DNA of 64,000 nt from JACDAN01 sp963834825 (GCA_963834825.1 CAWICZ010000001.1:1-64000), one strand, 5' to 3'. Positions 23,701-33,913 are shown, counted from the stretch's first letter. The notes: generated by a model from the sequence alone, not told the origin. A program made the numbers and translations.

Positions 23701-25251
23701 TCAGCGATGCAGCTCGAGCTCCTCGTCGGCCTGCTCGATCACCAGCGGGTCGTGGGTCGCGCAGACGATCGTGGTCCCGCGCTCGTCGACCAGGCGGGAG
23801 AGGAGCGCCCCGATCTCCAGCGCGTTCGCCGCATCGAGCCGCGCGGTCGGCTCGTCCGCGAGCAGTAGCTTCGGCCCGGTGGCGACGGCCCGGGCGAGCG
23901 CCACGCGTTGTCGCTCCCCCATCGAGAGCTGCGCCGCCCGCTGTCCGGATAGGTCGGCGAGGCCGACAGAGCCGAGCGCCTCCTCCGCAACGGCTGCGGT
24001 GTCGGTCTGCGACGGGCCGCGGGCGGTGGCGAGGGTGAGCTCGACGTTCTCTCTCGCGCTCAGGAACGGAACCAGGCGGGCGTCCTGGGAGATGACCCCG
24101 AGCCGCGTCCTCCGGAGTGCTGCCCGCGCGGCGCGATCAAGGCTCGAGATCGCCTCCCCGAGCACGACGACTTCGCCCTCGGACGGCAGCTCGAGGCCGG
24201 CCAGCAGGTTGATCAGCGTGCTCTTCCCGGAGCCGGAGGGGCCCGTGACGACCGTGAACCGGTGCTCTGCCAGTCGCGCGGAGAAGCCGGTGAAGACCTC
24301 AGTCGCCCGCCGACCGGAGCCGAACAGCTTGCCGACCCCGCGGAGCTCGGCGACGGCCGCTCCATCGCCGGGCGGACGGCGCGGTCGCGTGGTCGGCTCG
24401 GCATCTGGTTCCGGAACCGCCTCGTCGCCGGCGATCACGATCTCGTTCCCCTCCACGCGGGCGCTCGCCCGGGTGACGATGCGGCTGCGGTGCAGGAACT
24501 CCTCGGGCAGGCGAATCCACCCGCCGCGCCCGACGACGATCGACTCGCCCTCGTGGCCGTTCCGACCCGTCTCTGCGCTCACGCGCCCGTCGCGCACGTG
24601 GACGATCCGGTCGGCGATGGCCGCCGACGCGGGATCGTGGCTCACGACGATCGCGCTCGCCGACTCGTCCCGCACGACCTGCTCGATCAGGCGGTAGACG
24701 CTCGCGGCGTTCTCCGAGTCGAGCTCGGCGGTCGGCTCGTCGGCGAGCAGGAGCTGCGGCCGCCTGCTCACCGCTGCAGCGACCGCGATCCGCTGCTGCT
24801 CGCCGCCCGACAGCTCGTAGGGATGAGCCTCGCCGCGGTCGGCGAGGCCCACGACCTCGAGCAGGGCATCGGCGCGGTCGAGCTGCTCGCGACGCGGCAC
24901 TCCGGCCAGGCCGAGCGGGAGCGCGATCAGCTCGCGAGCGGTGAGCTCAGGGGCGAGCGCTGCTGAGTAGTGCTGGTCGGCGTAGCCGAGGAACCGGCCG
25001 CGGAAGTCCGCCAGCTTCGTCCTCCCCAGGCGCCGCAGATCGACGCCGAGCACGTCGACCTTGCCGGCGGACGGCCGGTCGAGGCCGGCGAGGATGCGCA
25101 GCATCGTCGTCTTCCCCGAGCCGCTGGGCCCGAAGACGACGACGATCTCGCCCTCGCGCACTGTGAACGTGAGCCCCTGGAGCGCGGCTGCGCCGCCCTC
25201 ATCCGTCGGATAGACGCGGAAGACGTGATCGAGCTCGACGACGTGATTCAC
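23701..25251 (-). CDS. Tandem ABC ATPase (two NBDs in one chain), LolD/MacB type
   Basis: 516 residues. NBD1: GPSGSGKTTMLR Walker A, YELSGGEQQRIAVAAA signature, LLLADEPTAELDS Walker B, VVSHDP switch His. NBD2: TGPSGSGKSTLINLLAGLEL, QLSMGERQRVALARA (signature LSMGE), LLLADEPTARLDA, CATHDP. A linker of about 100 residues (GGWIRLPEEFLHRS, TTRPRRPPGDG) separates them. The type powers lipoprotein- or peptide-related mechanotransmission by FtsX-fold permeases rather than classic transport. It overlaps the permease stop by four bases (ATGA at 25248-25251), so the stoichiometry is coupled: one double NBD for one giant permease. Substrate unknown. Confidence 0.92.
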   Translation of the reverse strand: MNHVVELDHVFRVYPTDEGGAAALQGLTFTVREGEIVVVFGPSGSGKTTMLRILAGLDRPSAGKVDVLGVDLRRLGRTKLADFRGRFLGYADQHYSAALAPELTARELIALPLGLAGVPRREQLDRADALLEVVGLADRGEAHPYELSGGEQQRIAVAAAVSRRPQLLLADEPTAELDSENAASVYRLIEQVVRDESASAIVVSHDPASAAIADRIVHVRDGRVSAETGRNGHEGESIVVGRGGWIRLPEEFLHRSRIVTRASARVEGNEIVIAGDEAVPEPDAEPTTRPRRPPGDGAAVAELRGVGKLFGSGRRATEVFTGFSARLAEHRFTVVTGPSGSGKSTLINLLAGLELPSEGEVVVLGEAISSLDRAARAALRRTRLGVISQDARLVPFLSARENVELTLATARGPSQTDTAAVAEEALGSVGLADLSGQRAAQLSMGERQRVALARAVATGPKLLLADEPTARLDAANALEIGALLSRLVDERGTTIVCATHDPLVIEQADEELELHR

Positions 25252-28200
25252 CGGCCTTCACCACTTCGTGCGGGAATGGGCCCGGCGAACGCACGCCGGG
25301 TCGCGAGACTCACGCTCACTCCGAGCGCGATCGCGAAGCAGGCCAGTCCCAGCGCGAGCTCCGGCCACGCGACATCGAGCCGCAAGGGTGGGATGGACGC
25401 AGTGCTGCCGGCGCCGACCGCCACGAGGCGGGTCACGACCGCCGTCAGCAGCGCCCCAGTCACGAGGCCGCACAGGACGCCGAACACGGCGATGCTCCCG
25501 ATTCGAAGGACGAGCTGGCGGCGCAGGGTCGTGGGCGCCATTCCCTGCGACTCGAGGTCGAAGAAATCGCCGGACTCGTCTCGCAGCTCGACGGAGACGA
25601 CGAGCAGCACCGCGAGGACGGCGAGCACCAGGGCGAGGAGGCTTCCGGCGGCCAGCACGAGCACGGTGCCGCGCGCGAGCGGGTCATCCCGGAGCTCGGC
25701 CTCGAGCGCGCGGCGCGACGTCACGGCGACCGCGGTTCCACCGGCTGCCTCGGCGAGGCTGTTCGAGAGTCCCGGTGGGCCCTCGATCCACGCTTCGTCC
25801 GCAACAGCCGCCCCCGGCGCCGAGGCGTTGACCGCCGTTTCGAGCGCGCCCTCGTCGGCGACGACGAAGGGACATCGGAGCGACGGAAACAGCGCCGCGC
25901 GCTCGACGATCTCCACCTCGATCGTGGCCAGGCCGATCGAGAGGGGAACGACGCCGCCGGTACCGACGCGGTCGGCGAGCGAGTCGCACGCGATCACGGG
26001 GATCGGGCCGTCGTCGGTCGGCTGGCGGGGCCGGAGGCGGAACGCTCGTTCCTGCGTCAGCAGGTAGCGGATTCGCAGTGTCTCGCGATCCCGCGACGCG
26101 CCGGGTGACGACTCCGTCGCCGCCACCCACTGCCGGTAGTCGACCGGCAGCTGTCGCGGCCCGCCGGAGGTCGAGACGCTCGGCTGCCCGAACTCGAGCC
26201 TGCCGACGCTGAAGACGTCCGGCGCGCCTCCCTCGCCGGCCGCGTGGGCTGCGGAGACGGCCTCTACGACCGGCATCTCGAGCGTCAGGGCGACCAATTT
26301 CCCCCCGCGCGCCGAGGCGGGAAGAGGCGCTCGCAGGACGCCGCGCCCAGGCCGGGCTTCGCCGAGGCCAAGGGGGAGGTACGCCCCGCCTTCGGTACGG
26401 ACGTTCGCCGTGACGGCGAGCGAGTCGCCTTGGATGGTGACCGGAAGGCTGAGCGCCTCCGCGTCGCGCGGGAGCTGCGGGCCGACCGGTTCCACCGGCT
26501 GCGGCGGAGCGATGCTGCGGCCGAGCTCCTCTGGTTCCGTCTCGGCGAAGTCGCTGCGCCAGTGAAGGCGCCCCAGCGCGGCGCTCGGAACGCCAAGTAC
26601 ATCGACCGTCTCGGTGAGGTTGAGCGATGACGCTCGGCCGGGACGCCGGATCACCGGGACCCCGTTACGGCTCGCGTACGCCGTGCCGACCGACGGCTGA
26701 CTCGGCGGCCGGCCCGGCGCCGCCTTCCGGACCGTGTAGTCGAGCGGGACGGCGAAGGCCGCTTCAGCCCGCTCGCCCTCGATCAGGGTCGACCGGTAGG
26801 TCGCCGCGAACACCGCGAGCCCGACGCTGACGACCAGGAAGCCGACCGTCGCGAGCTGCGTCCCCGGGTTGCGAGCCGCCGAGAGGAGCGCGAGCCGAAG
26901 CCAGGGGCGAGTCCGCGGCGCCACTCGCTCGGCGAGGCGGAACACGGGCCCGATCAAGCGGGTGGCGAGGATCGCACCGGCGACGATCAGGAGGCCGGGA
27001 ACGAGGAGCAGGACGATGCCGGTTCCGCGGTCGCGGGCGAGCGTCTCGGCGTCGGTCTCGCCGACGGCGAGCGCGACGACGACGGCGAGGACTGCGGCGC
27101 CGGCGGCTACGTCGACAACGGACAGGCCACGGCCGCGAACCTGCACCGGCTGCGCCCGCGTCGTCACGAACAGGATCAGCACCGCGAGCGCGGCGAGCGA
27201 CGCCGCGAGCGCGGCGCCGGTCGGCGAGAGGATCGTTCGTTCGAGCAGCTGCATCACCGGCGTGTCGGTCGCGGCGGCGAGGCCGGCCGCAAGCAGCGCG
27301 CCGGCCGCCCAGCCGAGAGCCGTCGCGGGCACGACGATCGCGGCCGCCTCGGCGCCGGCGAGCAGATCGGTCTGCCAGCGCTTGGCGCCGAACCGCTGCA
27401 GGCGCTGCGACGCGGAGAGCGCGCGCGAGCGGAGGCTCGACGCCGCAACAACGGCGAAGACGAGGAACAGCACCGCGCATTCGCCGCCGACGAGGAGCAA
27501 GCGGCGATAGGCGACGCGCGCGTCGAGCGCGACGTCGCCGAGCGACTCGACGGGTGCGCTCAGGCCGAACCGCAACGAGGCAGCTCGGAGCCGGGTTTGC
27601 GCGCGCGTCAGATCCCGCTCGAAGTCATCCAGCGTCCAGGCCGTGAGCTGCGCCGAAGCAAGCGGCGCCGACCACGTGAGACCGTGGAACACCGAGTCGA
27701 ACATCGGCAGCCGGTCCGCCCCTTCGACGCCGTCGGCGACGAGCAGTCGAGCGCCTCCCGTCGCAGTCCCGAGGAGTCGAGGCACCGGCGTTCCGGGACG
27801 GGGCTCGACGACGCCGACGACGGGCAGGCCCCGGATCTTCGGTACGGCGCCGTTGCCGACCGCAACGGTCTCGCAGCGCCCGGGCGTGCAGGCTTGCGGC
27901 AAGCGGCCGCGACGCACGATGAACCAGCGCGCCAGGCCGTCGACGGCTGCAACACCTACGAGCTGGCCCTCCCTGCGCGTGTCGCGGTAGACGAGCGTTC
28001 TCACCTGCGGCGCGAGCCCGACGGAGCCGAGCGCCTCACGCGCACGCCGATCGAGCGCCGCGAGGCCTTCGCCTGGGGAGCCGCTGAGCCCGACCCACGT
28101 GACGTCCACGTCGCGCTCCGACGGAGGGAGCTCGTCGATCGCGTCCGCAACGGCGCGGTTCTCCACGATTGCGCTCGCCGCGAACGCAACCGCCAGTGCG

Positions 28201-28376
28201 CAGGACGCCAGCGCGACGCCGGCGGCCGCGACCGACAGCGGCCTACGCGCGGCGGCTACTCGCCGCCCGGCGAAGCGGAGCGGGACCGAGATCCGCCGGG
28301 TGAACGCAGCGACGCGCGGCTTCACATGCTCCGGTGCCGCTGTGAGCGAGCTGGTTCGAACCCGGCCATCTCGCAC
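25248..28376 (-). CDS. Giant FtsX-like ABC permease
   Basis: 1042 residues with about ten transmembrane helices. One is N-terminal (PLSVAAAGVALASCALAVAF), followed by a ~200-residue periplasmic-type domain. A six-helix block spans residues ~300-540, then a large extracytoplasmic domain of ~330 residues. The final three-helix FtsX block starts VLVLAAGSLLALVLAVLAVL, where FFDLESQGMAPTTLRRQLV is the coupling region. This is a fused double-FtsX layout as in the MacB/LolCE superfamily. Start is GTG 28376; an ATG four bases upstream is out of frame. The upstream gene ends at 28500, and an independent promoter in the 123-base gap is possible. Likely role: envelope lipid, lipoprotein or peptide handling with the adjacent ATPase. 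Confidence 0.9.
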   Translation of the reverse strand: MRDGRVRTSSLTAAPEHVKPRVAAFTRRISVPLRFAGRRVAAARRPLSVAAAGVALASCALAVAFAASAIVENRAVADAIDELPPSERDVDVTWVGLSGSPGEGLAALDRRAREALGSVGLAPQVRTLVYRDTRREGQLVGVAAVDGLARWFIVRRGRLPQACTPGRCETVAVGNGAVPKIRGLPVVGVVEPRPGTPVPRLLGTATGGARLLVADGVEGADRLPMFDSVFHGLTWSAPLASAQLTAWTLDDFERDLTRAQTRLRAASLRFGLSAPVESLGDVALDARVAYRRLLLVGGECAVLFLVFAVVAASSLRSRALSASQRLQRFGAKRWQTDLLAGAEAAAIVVPATALGWAAGALLAAGLAAATDTPVMQLLERTILSPTGAALAASLAALAVLILFVTTRAQPVQVRGRGLSVVDVAAGAAVLAVVVALAVGETDAETLARDRGTGIVLLLVPGLLIVAGAILATRLIGPVFRLAERVAPRTRPWLRLALLSAARNPGTQLATVGFLVVSVGLAVFAATYRSTLIEGERAEAAFAVPLDYTVRKAAPGRPPSQPSVGTAYASRNGVPVIRRPGRASSLNLTETVDVLGVPSAALGRLHWRSDFAETEPEELGRSIAPPQPVEPVGPQLPRDAEALSLPVTIQGDSLAVTANVRTEGGAYLPLGLGEARPGRGVLRAPLPASARGGKLVALTLEMPVVEAVSAAHAAGEGGAPDVFSVGRLEFGQPSVSTSGGPRQLPVDYRQWVAATESSPGASRDRETLRIRYLLTQERAFRLRPRQPTDDGPIPVIACDSLADRVGTGGVVPLSIGLATIEVEIVERAALFPSLRCPFVVADEGALETAVNASAPGAAVADEAWIEGPPGLSNSLAEAAGGTAVAVTSRRALEAELRDDPLARGTVLVLAAGSLLALVLAVLAVLLVVSVELRDESGDFFDLESQGMAPTTLRRQLVLRIGSIAVFGVLCGLVTGALLTAVVTRLVAVGAGSTASIPPLRLDVAWPELALGLACFAIALGVSVSLATRRAFAGPIPARSGEGR

Positions 28377-28499
28377 TCATTTCAGCGGAAAAGCCAGGAC
28401 CGCTGTTCGAGGAAGGGCCAGCCGAAGGCTTCGAGACTCGAGATCTCGTGGAGGCGCGCACCCTGCTCGACGAGGTGGACGCACGGGTGCCGTAACGGC

Positions 28500-30198
28500 T
28501 CACACCGGGATGTAGCGGGCGCCGAACGTGGTCGCGAGCGTCCGATGTGCGGGCGCAGCTCCGATCAGAATCGAGCGCGACGGGTCGACGCCGTGTACGT
28601 GGGCGAAGGCGAGCGGCAGGCCCGGAAGTGGCGGCCGGCACCAGCAGCTCGGTGGGCCGCCGCCGTGCGCGCACAAGGCGCTCTCGACGGGTCCGCCAAC
28701 CTGGGACGCTAGGCGCTCGGCGGCGGCTGTCAGCACATCTGGGGAGCCGTCGGCATTCCAGTCGAAGACCAGGTGAGGCGCTCGCGGATCGCCCAGCTCG
28801 AGCGCATGCTCCCAGCCGGGCTGCGTCAGTGCGGCGGCCGCCACGAAGACACCCACGTGCGCTCGCCGGGAGTCCGGCGCCCGACTCGAAGGGGACTTGC
28901 TCGACCTCGACCAAGCCCTCGTCGGCCGACGGTGGCTCGAGCTCGCGGGCCGCCCGCATCTGGGATGTCGGGGCGTGAACTCCCGGCTCACGCCGCGCCA
29001 GCTGCCGCAGCTCGTCCGGAGTCGGGAGTGAGCCGAAACGCTCGAGCAGCCGCTCCACCAGGTTGACCTGCGCTTGAGCGAGCGGCGTGTCGAGCCAGAT
29101 GCACCGGGTCGCGACACCATGTCTGCTCGCCGCGTCGATCACGTAGCTCCGAGCGGCACGCGTGAGGTACGTGTTGTCGAGGACGACCCGGCGAACGCCC
29201 GACGACAGTTGTTCGTCGAGGGCCTCGGCGAGCTCCCGCAGGGATCCGCCTCGCTCGTCGCGGTTGAGGCGGACGTAGTCACGGGCGACGTACTCCTCGG
29301 CGACACGGCTCTTCCCGGCTCCGGGAATACCCATGATCAGGACGACGTCCGTGTCGTCCCGCGCGCGCGGCGGGCGGCGGCGAGCCCGTCGAGGTTCGCC
29401 GAGCTCGCGGGCAAGGATGTCTCGGTCGTCGTCTTGGAGGTCGAGCTTCGCTGCGCGGGCGGCGGAGCGGGCGGTCTCCGGTCGCCGGGCACCCGGGATC
29501 GCAACCACGGCGGGGGAGAGCTCGAGTAGCCAGGCGAGCGCGATCTCGGCCGGCGTCGCTCCGCGGGCCTTGGCGACATCGGCCAGCACCGCGCGCCGAG
29601 CCAGGCTGCCGGCGCGGCGCGGCCCGCCGAGCGGAGAGTGGGCGATGACGGCGATGCCCGTCTCGGCGCAGCGGTCGACGAGGCCTCCACGGAGGGCGCG
29701 ATCGTCGAAGGGGCTGAGCGCAACCTGGATTGCCGCGACCGGTGCGAGCTCGAGCGCCTCGTCCAGCTGGCGGCGGTTGACGTTGGCGACCCCCACGCGC
29801 TTCACGAGGCCCTCATCGACGAGTCGGACCGACGCGCGCACCGAGGTTTGCCACGGCGTCCGCGGATCGGGTGCATGGATGAGGTAGAGGTCGATCGGCA
29901 GGCCGTCCAGAGCCGCAAGGCTCGCTTCGCAGTCCGCGCGAATCGCCTTCGCGCGACCGTCCGGAATCCAGCCGCCGCCGGTCCGAGCCATGCCGCCTTT
30001 CGTCACGATGCGCGCGCTCGCCTCAGCGCCCCGGCGACGAAGAGCGCGGGCGAGCAGCGCCTCGTTGTGCCCTAGCTCAGCTTCGTCCCGACCGTACGCG
30101 TGCGCGGTGTCGAACACGGTGATGCCCGCCTCGGAGGCGGCCGCGATCGTCTCGAGAGCGAGCTCCTCGTCGCGGTCCTCGTCCGTCGACAGCCGCAT
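28500..30198 (-). pseudogene. Aldo-keto reductase / P-loop kinase / HAD-like three-domain fusion, one frameshift
   Basis: The first part is an aldo-keto reductase barrel: FDTAHAYG (Asp and Tyr), IVTKGGM (Lys), DLYLIHAPDP (His), VGVANVNRRQL and IPGARRPE. From about residue 275 a polynucleotide-kinase-like P-loop domain follows: VVLIMGIPGAGKSRVAEEY, DNTYLTRAARSYVID, CIWLDTPLAQAQ. It is in frame to VPFESGAG near 28880. The remainder is read one base later: RRAHVGVFVAAAALTQPGWE, VFDWNADGSPDVL, CWCRPPLPGLPLAF, RSILIGAAPAHRTLATTFG, which resembles the C-terminal half of HAD histidinol-phosphate phosphatases. One extra base in about 28862-28885 restores 565 residues. Upstream of ATG 30198 the frame encodes ELRIGLGC, the first barrel strand, but no standard start. 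The true 5' end is therefore unclear. Confidence 0.72.
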
Positions 30199-30280
30199 GC
30201 AGCCGAGGCCGATGCGCAGCTCCGAGGCGGCAAGCCATCCAGGGCGACTCAGAACACGGAGCGTACGCCACCCGGGCGCT

Positions 30281-30598
30281 TCAGCCGGAGATCCCGCGAG
30301 CTTCCGCTACCTCGTAGTGCGTCGCCGTCAGGTCGCGCTCGACCAGGAACGCGTCGTCCTCCGGATAGAAGACCGCCCGCTCGATGTCGTTGCCGGCGAA
30401 CGCGCGGACCGCGTCCCACGACTCCCAGAGGGTGACCATGACGAACTCGCTGCGTTCCGAGTCGTCGCGGCGAAGCATCAGCACGCCCTCGTTCCCCGGG
30501 GTCTCGGCGTACTCCTTGACTCCCGTTCCGCGCATGTACTCGGCGTAGCGGTCAGCGTCGCCGCGCCGGACGGCGCCGCGCCAGATCCTTGCGATCAT
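30281..30598 (-). CDS. Antibiotic biosynthesis monooxygenase (ABM) domain protein
   Basis: 105 residues from ATG 30598, preceded by AAGGAGG (30600-30606) at a good distance. A single ferredoxin-like ABM domain: MIARIWRGAVRRGDADRYAEY at the start, NEGVLMLRRDDSERSEFVMV in the central strands, WESWDAVRAFAGND and a final TATHYEVAEA. ABM proteins are small dimeric cytosolic oxygenases or heme/quinone-binding proteins. It is co-directional with the fusion gene downstream and 22 bases after the cyclase gene stop, so it may be the last gene of that transcript. Substrate unknown. Confidence 0.87.
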   Translation of the reverse strand: MIARIWRGAVRRGDADRYAEYMRGTGVKEYAETPGNEGVLMLRRDDSERSEFVMVTLWESWDAVRAFAGNDIERAVFYPEDDAFLVERDLTATHYEVAEARGISG

Positions 30599-30619
30599 CG
30601 CGCCTCCTTCCGCCCGGCG

Positions 30620-33600
30620 CTAGCCCGGGACGCCGATCGGCACCGATGCAGGCAGTCGATAGGCCGGCTGGGCTTCCTGGAAGCCCTTGAGCTCGAGCTC
30701 CTCGGGCTCCGTGGTCAATCCGCGCTCGTCGAGCCACGCCGACACGCGGCGAAACGCCTCGTCGCTGAGGAGGATCTCGCCGCCGCCGGCAGCCTTCTCC
30801 AGCCGGGCGGCCAGGTTCGTCGCCGCGCCCAGAACGCTGACGTTGGTGTCGTCGGCTCCGCGCGAAACCACGGCCGGGCCGACGGCGATGCCGATCCCGA
30901 CCGGGAGGTCCAACAACGCCGCCTTGTCACGTAGCGCCAGTGCCGCCTCGAGCGCGAGCACCGCGTGATCGACGCGGGATCCGGCGACGTTGAAGGTCGC
31001 CATCACGGCGTCGCCGGCGAACTTGTCCACGATGCCGCTCCGCCGACCCACCTCCGTAGCGGCCCAACGGTGGAGCGTCAGAATGCGGTCGGCAAGCTCC
31101 TCCGGCGGCGTCGCAGACGCAAACGGCGTGTACCCGCGCACGTCGGCGAACATCGAGGTCACGAGACGCTCGCCGGCCGGAATGAGAGCGAGCTCGACAG
31201 CTTCCCCGTCCGGCTCGTCTTCGAATCGCGGCATCTCCAGCCCGAGGCGGAAGGCCGTGGCCTGGGCGTCGTCACGGATGCGCACCATGCCGGCCGCCTG
31301 GGCGTCGCGAATGCACGACTCGAGCAGCGAGCGCCCAGCGTGGACATCGCCCGTCTGCGCCGCTGCCTCGGCGGCGAGGATGGAGGCCTGCCACGCCCAC
31401 AGCCGCAGGCCGGCGGCTTCGAGCTCGCGGCGCGCGCGCTCGAGCAGCGGCCGGGCGGCGGCCGCGTTCCCCGAGGCGAGGAGGATCCGTCCTTCGGCGA
31501 CCGCCAGTGCGGCCTCGCCGAGCTCGGTTGGAGGCTGCTTGGCGCGCTTCAGCAGCGCCGCAGCCTCGTCCGGAGCCCCACCTGCGACGAGTGCCTCCAC
31601 CGCGAGGGCGACCGTCTTCGGAAACATCAGCACGGGTTCGGCCTCGGCGACTCTCCGGCCGAGCTCGAGCGCTTCGTCGAACCGCTCGCGGGCGAGCGCG
31701 ACCCGCACACGGGCAGGGGTGTCGTAGACGATGTCCTGGAGGTCGTTCGCCGGCGAAGGAGGAGGCAGCTCCGCGTCCGCCTCCGACATGCGTCCAAGCT
31801 CGACGAGTGCCTCGGTGACGGCAAGCCGGGAGCGCCAAGTGAACTTCGCTGCTCCGAGGCTCTCGTGCCGGTCCCTCGATCGAAGCGCCAGCTCAAGCGC
31901 CTCGCGGGGAGCACCGAGCTCGATCAGTGCCCAGGCCCGCGCAATCTCGCCTCCGGCCGTTACTCGGATGTGGAAGAGCAATGGTTCTTGCTTCTCCAAC
32001 GCCTCCGCCAAGCCGCCGGCGACGACATGCACGCGGTCCCAGATCTCGTTGTAGAGGGCGGCCGAGGCGATGATCAGGTAGCCCTTGGCCATGGCCTCGC
32101 GGTAGCTCCGGTCCAGCAGAGTGAACTCCCGGGCGGTCCCGAAGTGCCCGAAGGCCGCGACGCTCTGCGCGTAGACACGCTCGAAGTCAGCCGACGCCTG
32201 CTCTGCGATCTCGACGGCGCGTTCCGCCTCGGCCAGGCTCTTGTCGTACTCCAATTCGAACGCATGGATGCCTGCGATCCGAAGGTGCGCGAGCGCGAGG
32301 TCGGCGGACGGGCCCTCTCGCTCCAGTGCCTCACGTGCGTGCTCGAACTGCTCCATTGCGTCGTCCGACTTGTCGAGCTCCCACTGGCTGCGCCCCAGAA
32401 AGACCCGAGCCTGCGCCGCCTCGACCGGGAGCCCGAGCTCCTTGAGCTGCTGGACAGCCTCGACGAGGAGCTGCTCGGCAGCCGCAGGCTCGCCGTTGTA
32501 CCACCGGAGCCGGCCGATGCGGAGCAGGACCTTTGCCCGCTCTCGCGGATCGGCGACGTGCGGCAGGACGCGTTCCAGCAGCTCAGCAGCTTCCCTGAAC
32601 GCAACCGAACGCTCCGCCTCCTCGGCGGCCTGGAAACCTGCGCCGACTGCCTCGTCCGCCCGTCCCGCTTCCAGAAGGTGGCCGGCGATCGCCATGGCGC
32701 TGCCGTCCGTCGCATTGAGTGCGTCGGCGGCTCGTGAGTGAATCCGCTGCCGTTTCGGCAAGACCGTGTCCACGGCGATCGCCTCCTGAGTGAGCGCGTG
32801 GCGCCAGCTGTAGCGATCGCGCTCCTCCTCGTCCTCTTCGAGGAGCTGCTGCGCGACGGCCCCCTCGAGAGCTGCGAGCACGGCGGACTCGTCGGCCTCC
32901 GCGACGTCGGCGAGCAGTCCGTACTCGAACGAGCGGCCGAGAACCGCCGCCGTTCGGAGCACTTCCACATGCACTGGGTCGAGCCGCCCTAGCCGGAGAA
33001 GCACCGCCTCGCGCACCGTCTCGGGCATTCGGAGCGCGTCGAGCGGTCGCTGCTCCCAGCCGGCGTCGGTTCGAACGATCTCGCTGCGATCGAGAGCTTC
33101 CCGAAGCAGCTCCTCGAGGACGAACGGGTTGCCCTCAGAACGCGCATGGACGACTGCGGCGAGCTCGGCGCTCACATCCTCCGCGTCCAGGATGGCGGCG
33201 ATCATCTCCGCCACCTGCTCCGGGGACATCGCCTCGACGGACACGGTCTCTGCGAGTCCCGCTCTCTGCCAGACCTGGACCGAGCGCGTCAGGGGATGAC
33301 TACGGTCGAGCTCGTCGCTCCGATAGGTCGCGAGCAGCATGACCCGGCTTCGGACGAGCCGGCGGGCAACATAGTCGAGCAGGTGGCGTGTCGAGCTGTC
33401 TGACCAGTGCACGTCGTCGAGGACGAGGAGCAGCCCACGCTCGCGCGCCCAGTGCTCGAGGAGCGAGACGACCGATTCGAACATGCGCAGCTTTGCCTGC
33501 GCGGGATCTCCCCCCTGCGCTGCCGGCGTACCGTCACCGAGCTGCGGAAACAGCTGCGCCAGCTCGGCCGTCATCGGCCCGAGGTCGGCGCGCAGGAGCG

Positions 33601-33880
33601 CGAGGTCATGCTCGCCGAGCTGGTTCCCGATCGCCTCGACGAACGGCAGGTACGGAAGCGAGAGCTCCACTTCTGAGCAGCTCCCCCAGAGCACCCCGCA
33701 GCCGAGCTTCCGCGCGCGGCGTGTCAGCTCGGTGGCGAGGCGCGTCTTGCCGATGCCTGCCTCACCAGCGACGAGTACGAAGCGTCCGTCGCCTCGGTTG
33801 GCGGAGAGGAGCGCGTCCTCGAGCTGCGACAGCTCGTCTTGCCGACCGACGAGTACAGGCGAGGAAACCCGCTGGAGCAT
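30620..33880 (-). CDS. AAA (STAND-type) ATPase-TPR protein with C-terminal class III nucleotide cyclase
   Basis: 1086 residues. N-terminal ATPase: LVGRQDELSQLEDAL, Walker A VAGEAGIGKTRLATEL (about 40), Walker B LLLVLDDVHWSDSSTRHLLD and SEGNPFVLEELL. A TPR-like helical array spans ~400-890. The cyclase domain starts near 905: TSMFADVRGYTPFA with metal-binding Asp913, and VDKFAGDAVMATFN with Lys953 and Asp957. GAATNLAARLEKAAGGGEIL supplies the transition-state Asn and Arg. The residue seven before that Asn, which selects the base together with the Lys, is Ser, compatible with adenylate cyclase. The order is the reverse of the common cyclase-ATPase-TPR proteins. It lies head-to-tail with the SARP gene at 33914, 33 bases away. 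It probably makes cAMP in response to an unknown input. Confidence 0.9.
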   Translation of the reverse strand: MLQRVSSPVLVGRQDELSQLEDALLSANRGDGRFVLVAGEAGIGKTRLATELTRRARKLGCGVLWGSCSEVELSLPYLPFVEAIGNQLGEHDLALLRADLGPMTAELAQLFPQLGDGTPAAQGGDPAQAKLRMFESVVSLLEHWARERGLLLVLDDVHWSDSSTRHLLDYVARRLVRSRVMLLATYRSDELDRSHPLTRSVQVWQRAGLAETVSVEAMSPEQVAEMIAAILDAEDVSAELAAVVHARSEGNPFVLEELLREALDRSEIVRTDAGWEQRPLDALRMPETVREAVLLRLGRLDPVHVEVLRTAAVLGRSFEYGLLADVAEADESAVLAALEGAVAQQLLEEDEEERDRYSWRHALTQEAIAVDTVLPKRQRIHSRAADALNATDGSAMAIAGHLLEAGRADEAVGAGFQAAEEAERSVAFREAAELLERVLPHVADPRERAKVLLRIGRLRWYNGEPAAAEQLLVEAVQQLKELGLPVEAAQARVFLGRSQWELDKSDDAMEQFEHAREALEREGPSADLALAHLRIAGIHAFELEYDKSLAEAERAVEIAEQASADFERVYAQSVAAFGHFGTAREFTLLDRSYREAMAKGYLIIASAALYNEIWDRVHVVAGGLAEALEKQEPLLFHIRVTAGGEIARAWALIELGAPREALELALRSRDRHESLGAAKFTWRSRLAVTEALVELGRMSEADAELPPPSPANDLQDIVYDTPARVRVALARERFDEALELGRRVAEAEPVLMFPKTVALAVEALVAGGAPDEAAALLKRAKQPPTELGEAALAVAEGRILLASGNAAAARPLLERARRELEAAGLRLWAWQASILAAEAAAQTGDVHAGRSLLESCIRDAQAAGMVRIRDDAQATAFRLGLEMPRFEDEPDGEAVELALIPAGERLVTSMFADVRGYTPFASATPPEELADRILTLHRWAATEVGRRSGIVDKFAGDAVMATFNVAGSRVDHAVLALEAALALRDKAALLDLPVGIGIAVGPAVVSRGADDTNVSVLGAATNLAARLEKAAGGGEILLSDEAFRRVSAWLDERGLTTEPEELELKGFQEAQPAYRLPASVPIGVPG

Positions 33881-33913
33881 CCCACGATTCTCGCAAGCGA
33901 GCCGCAGGCTGGG

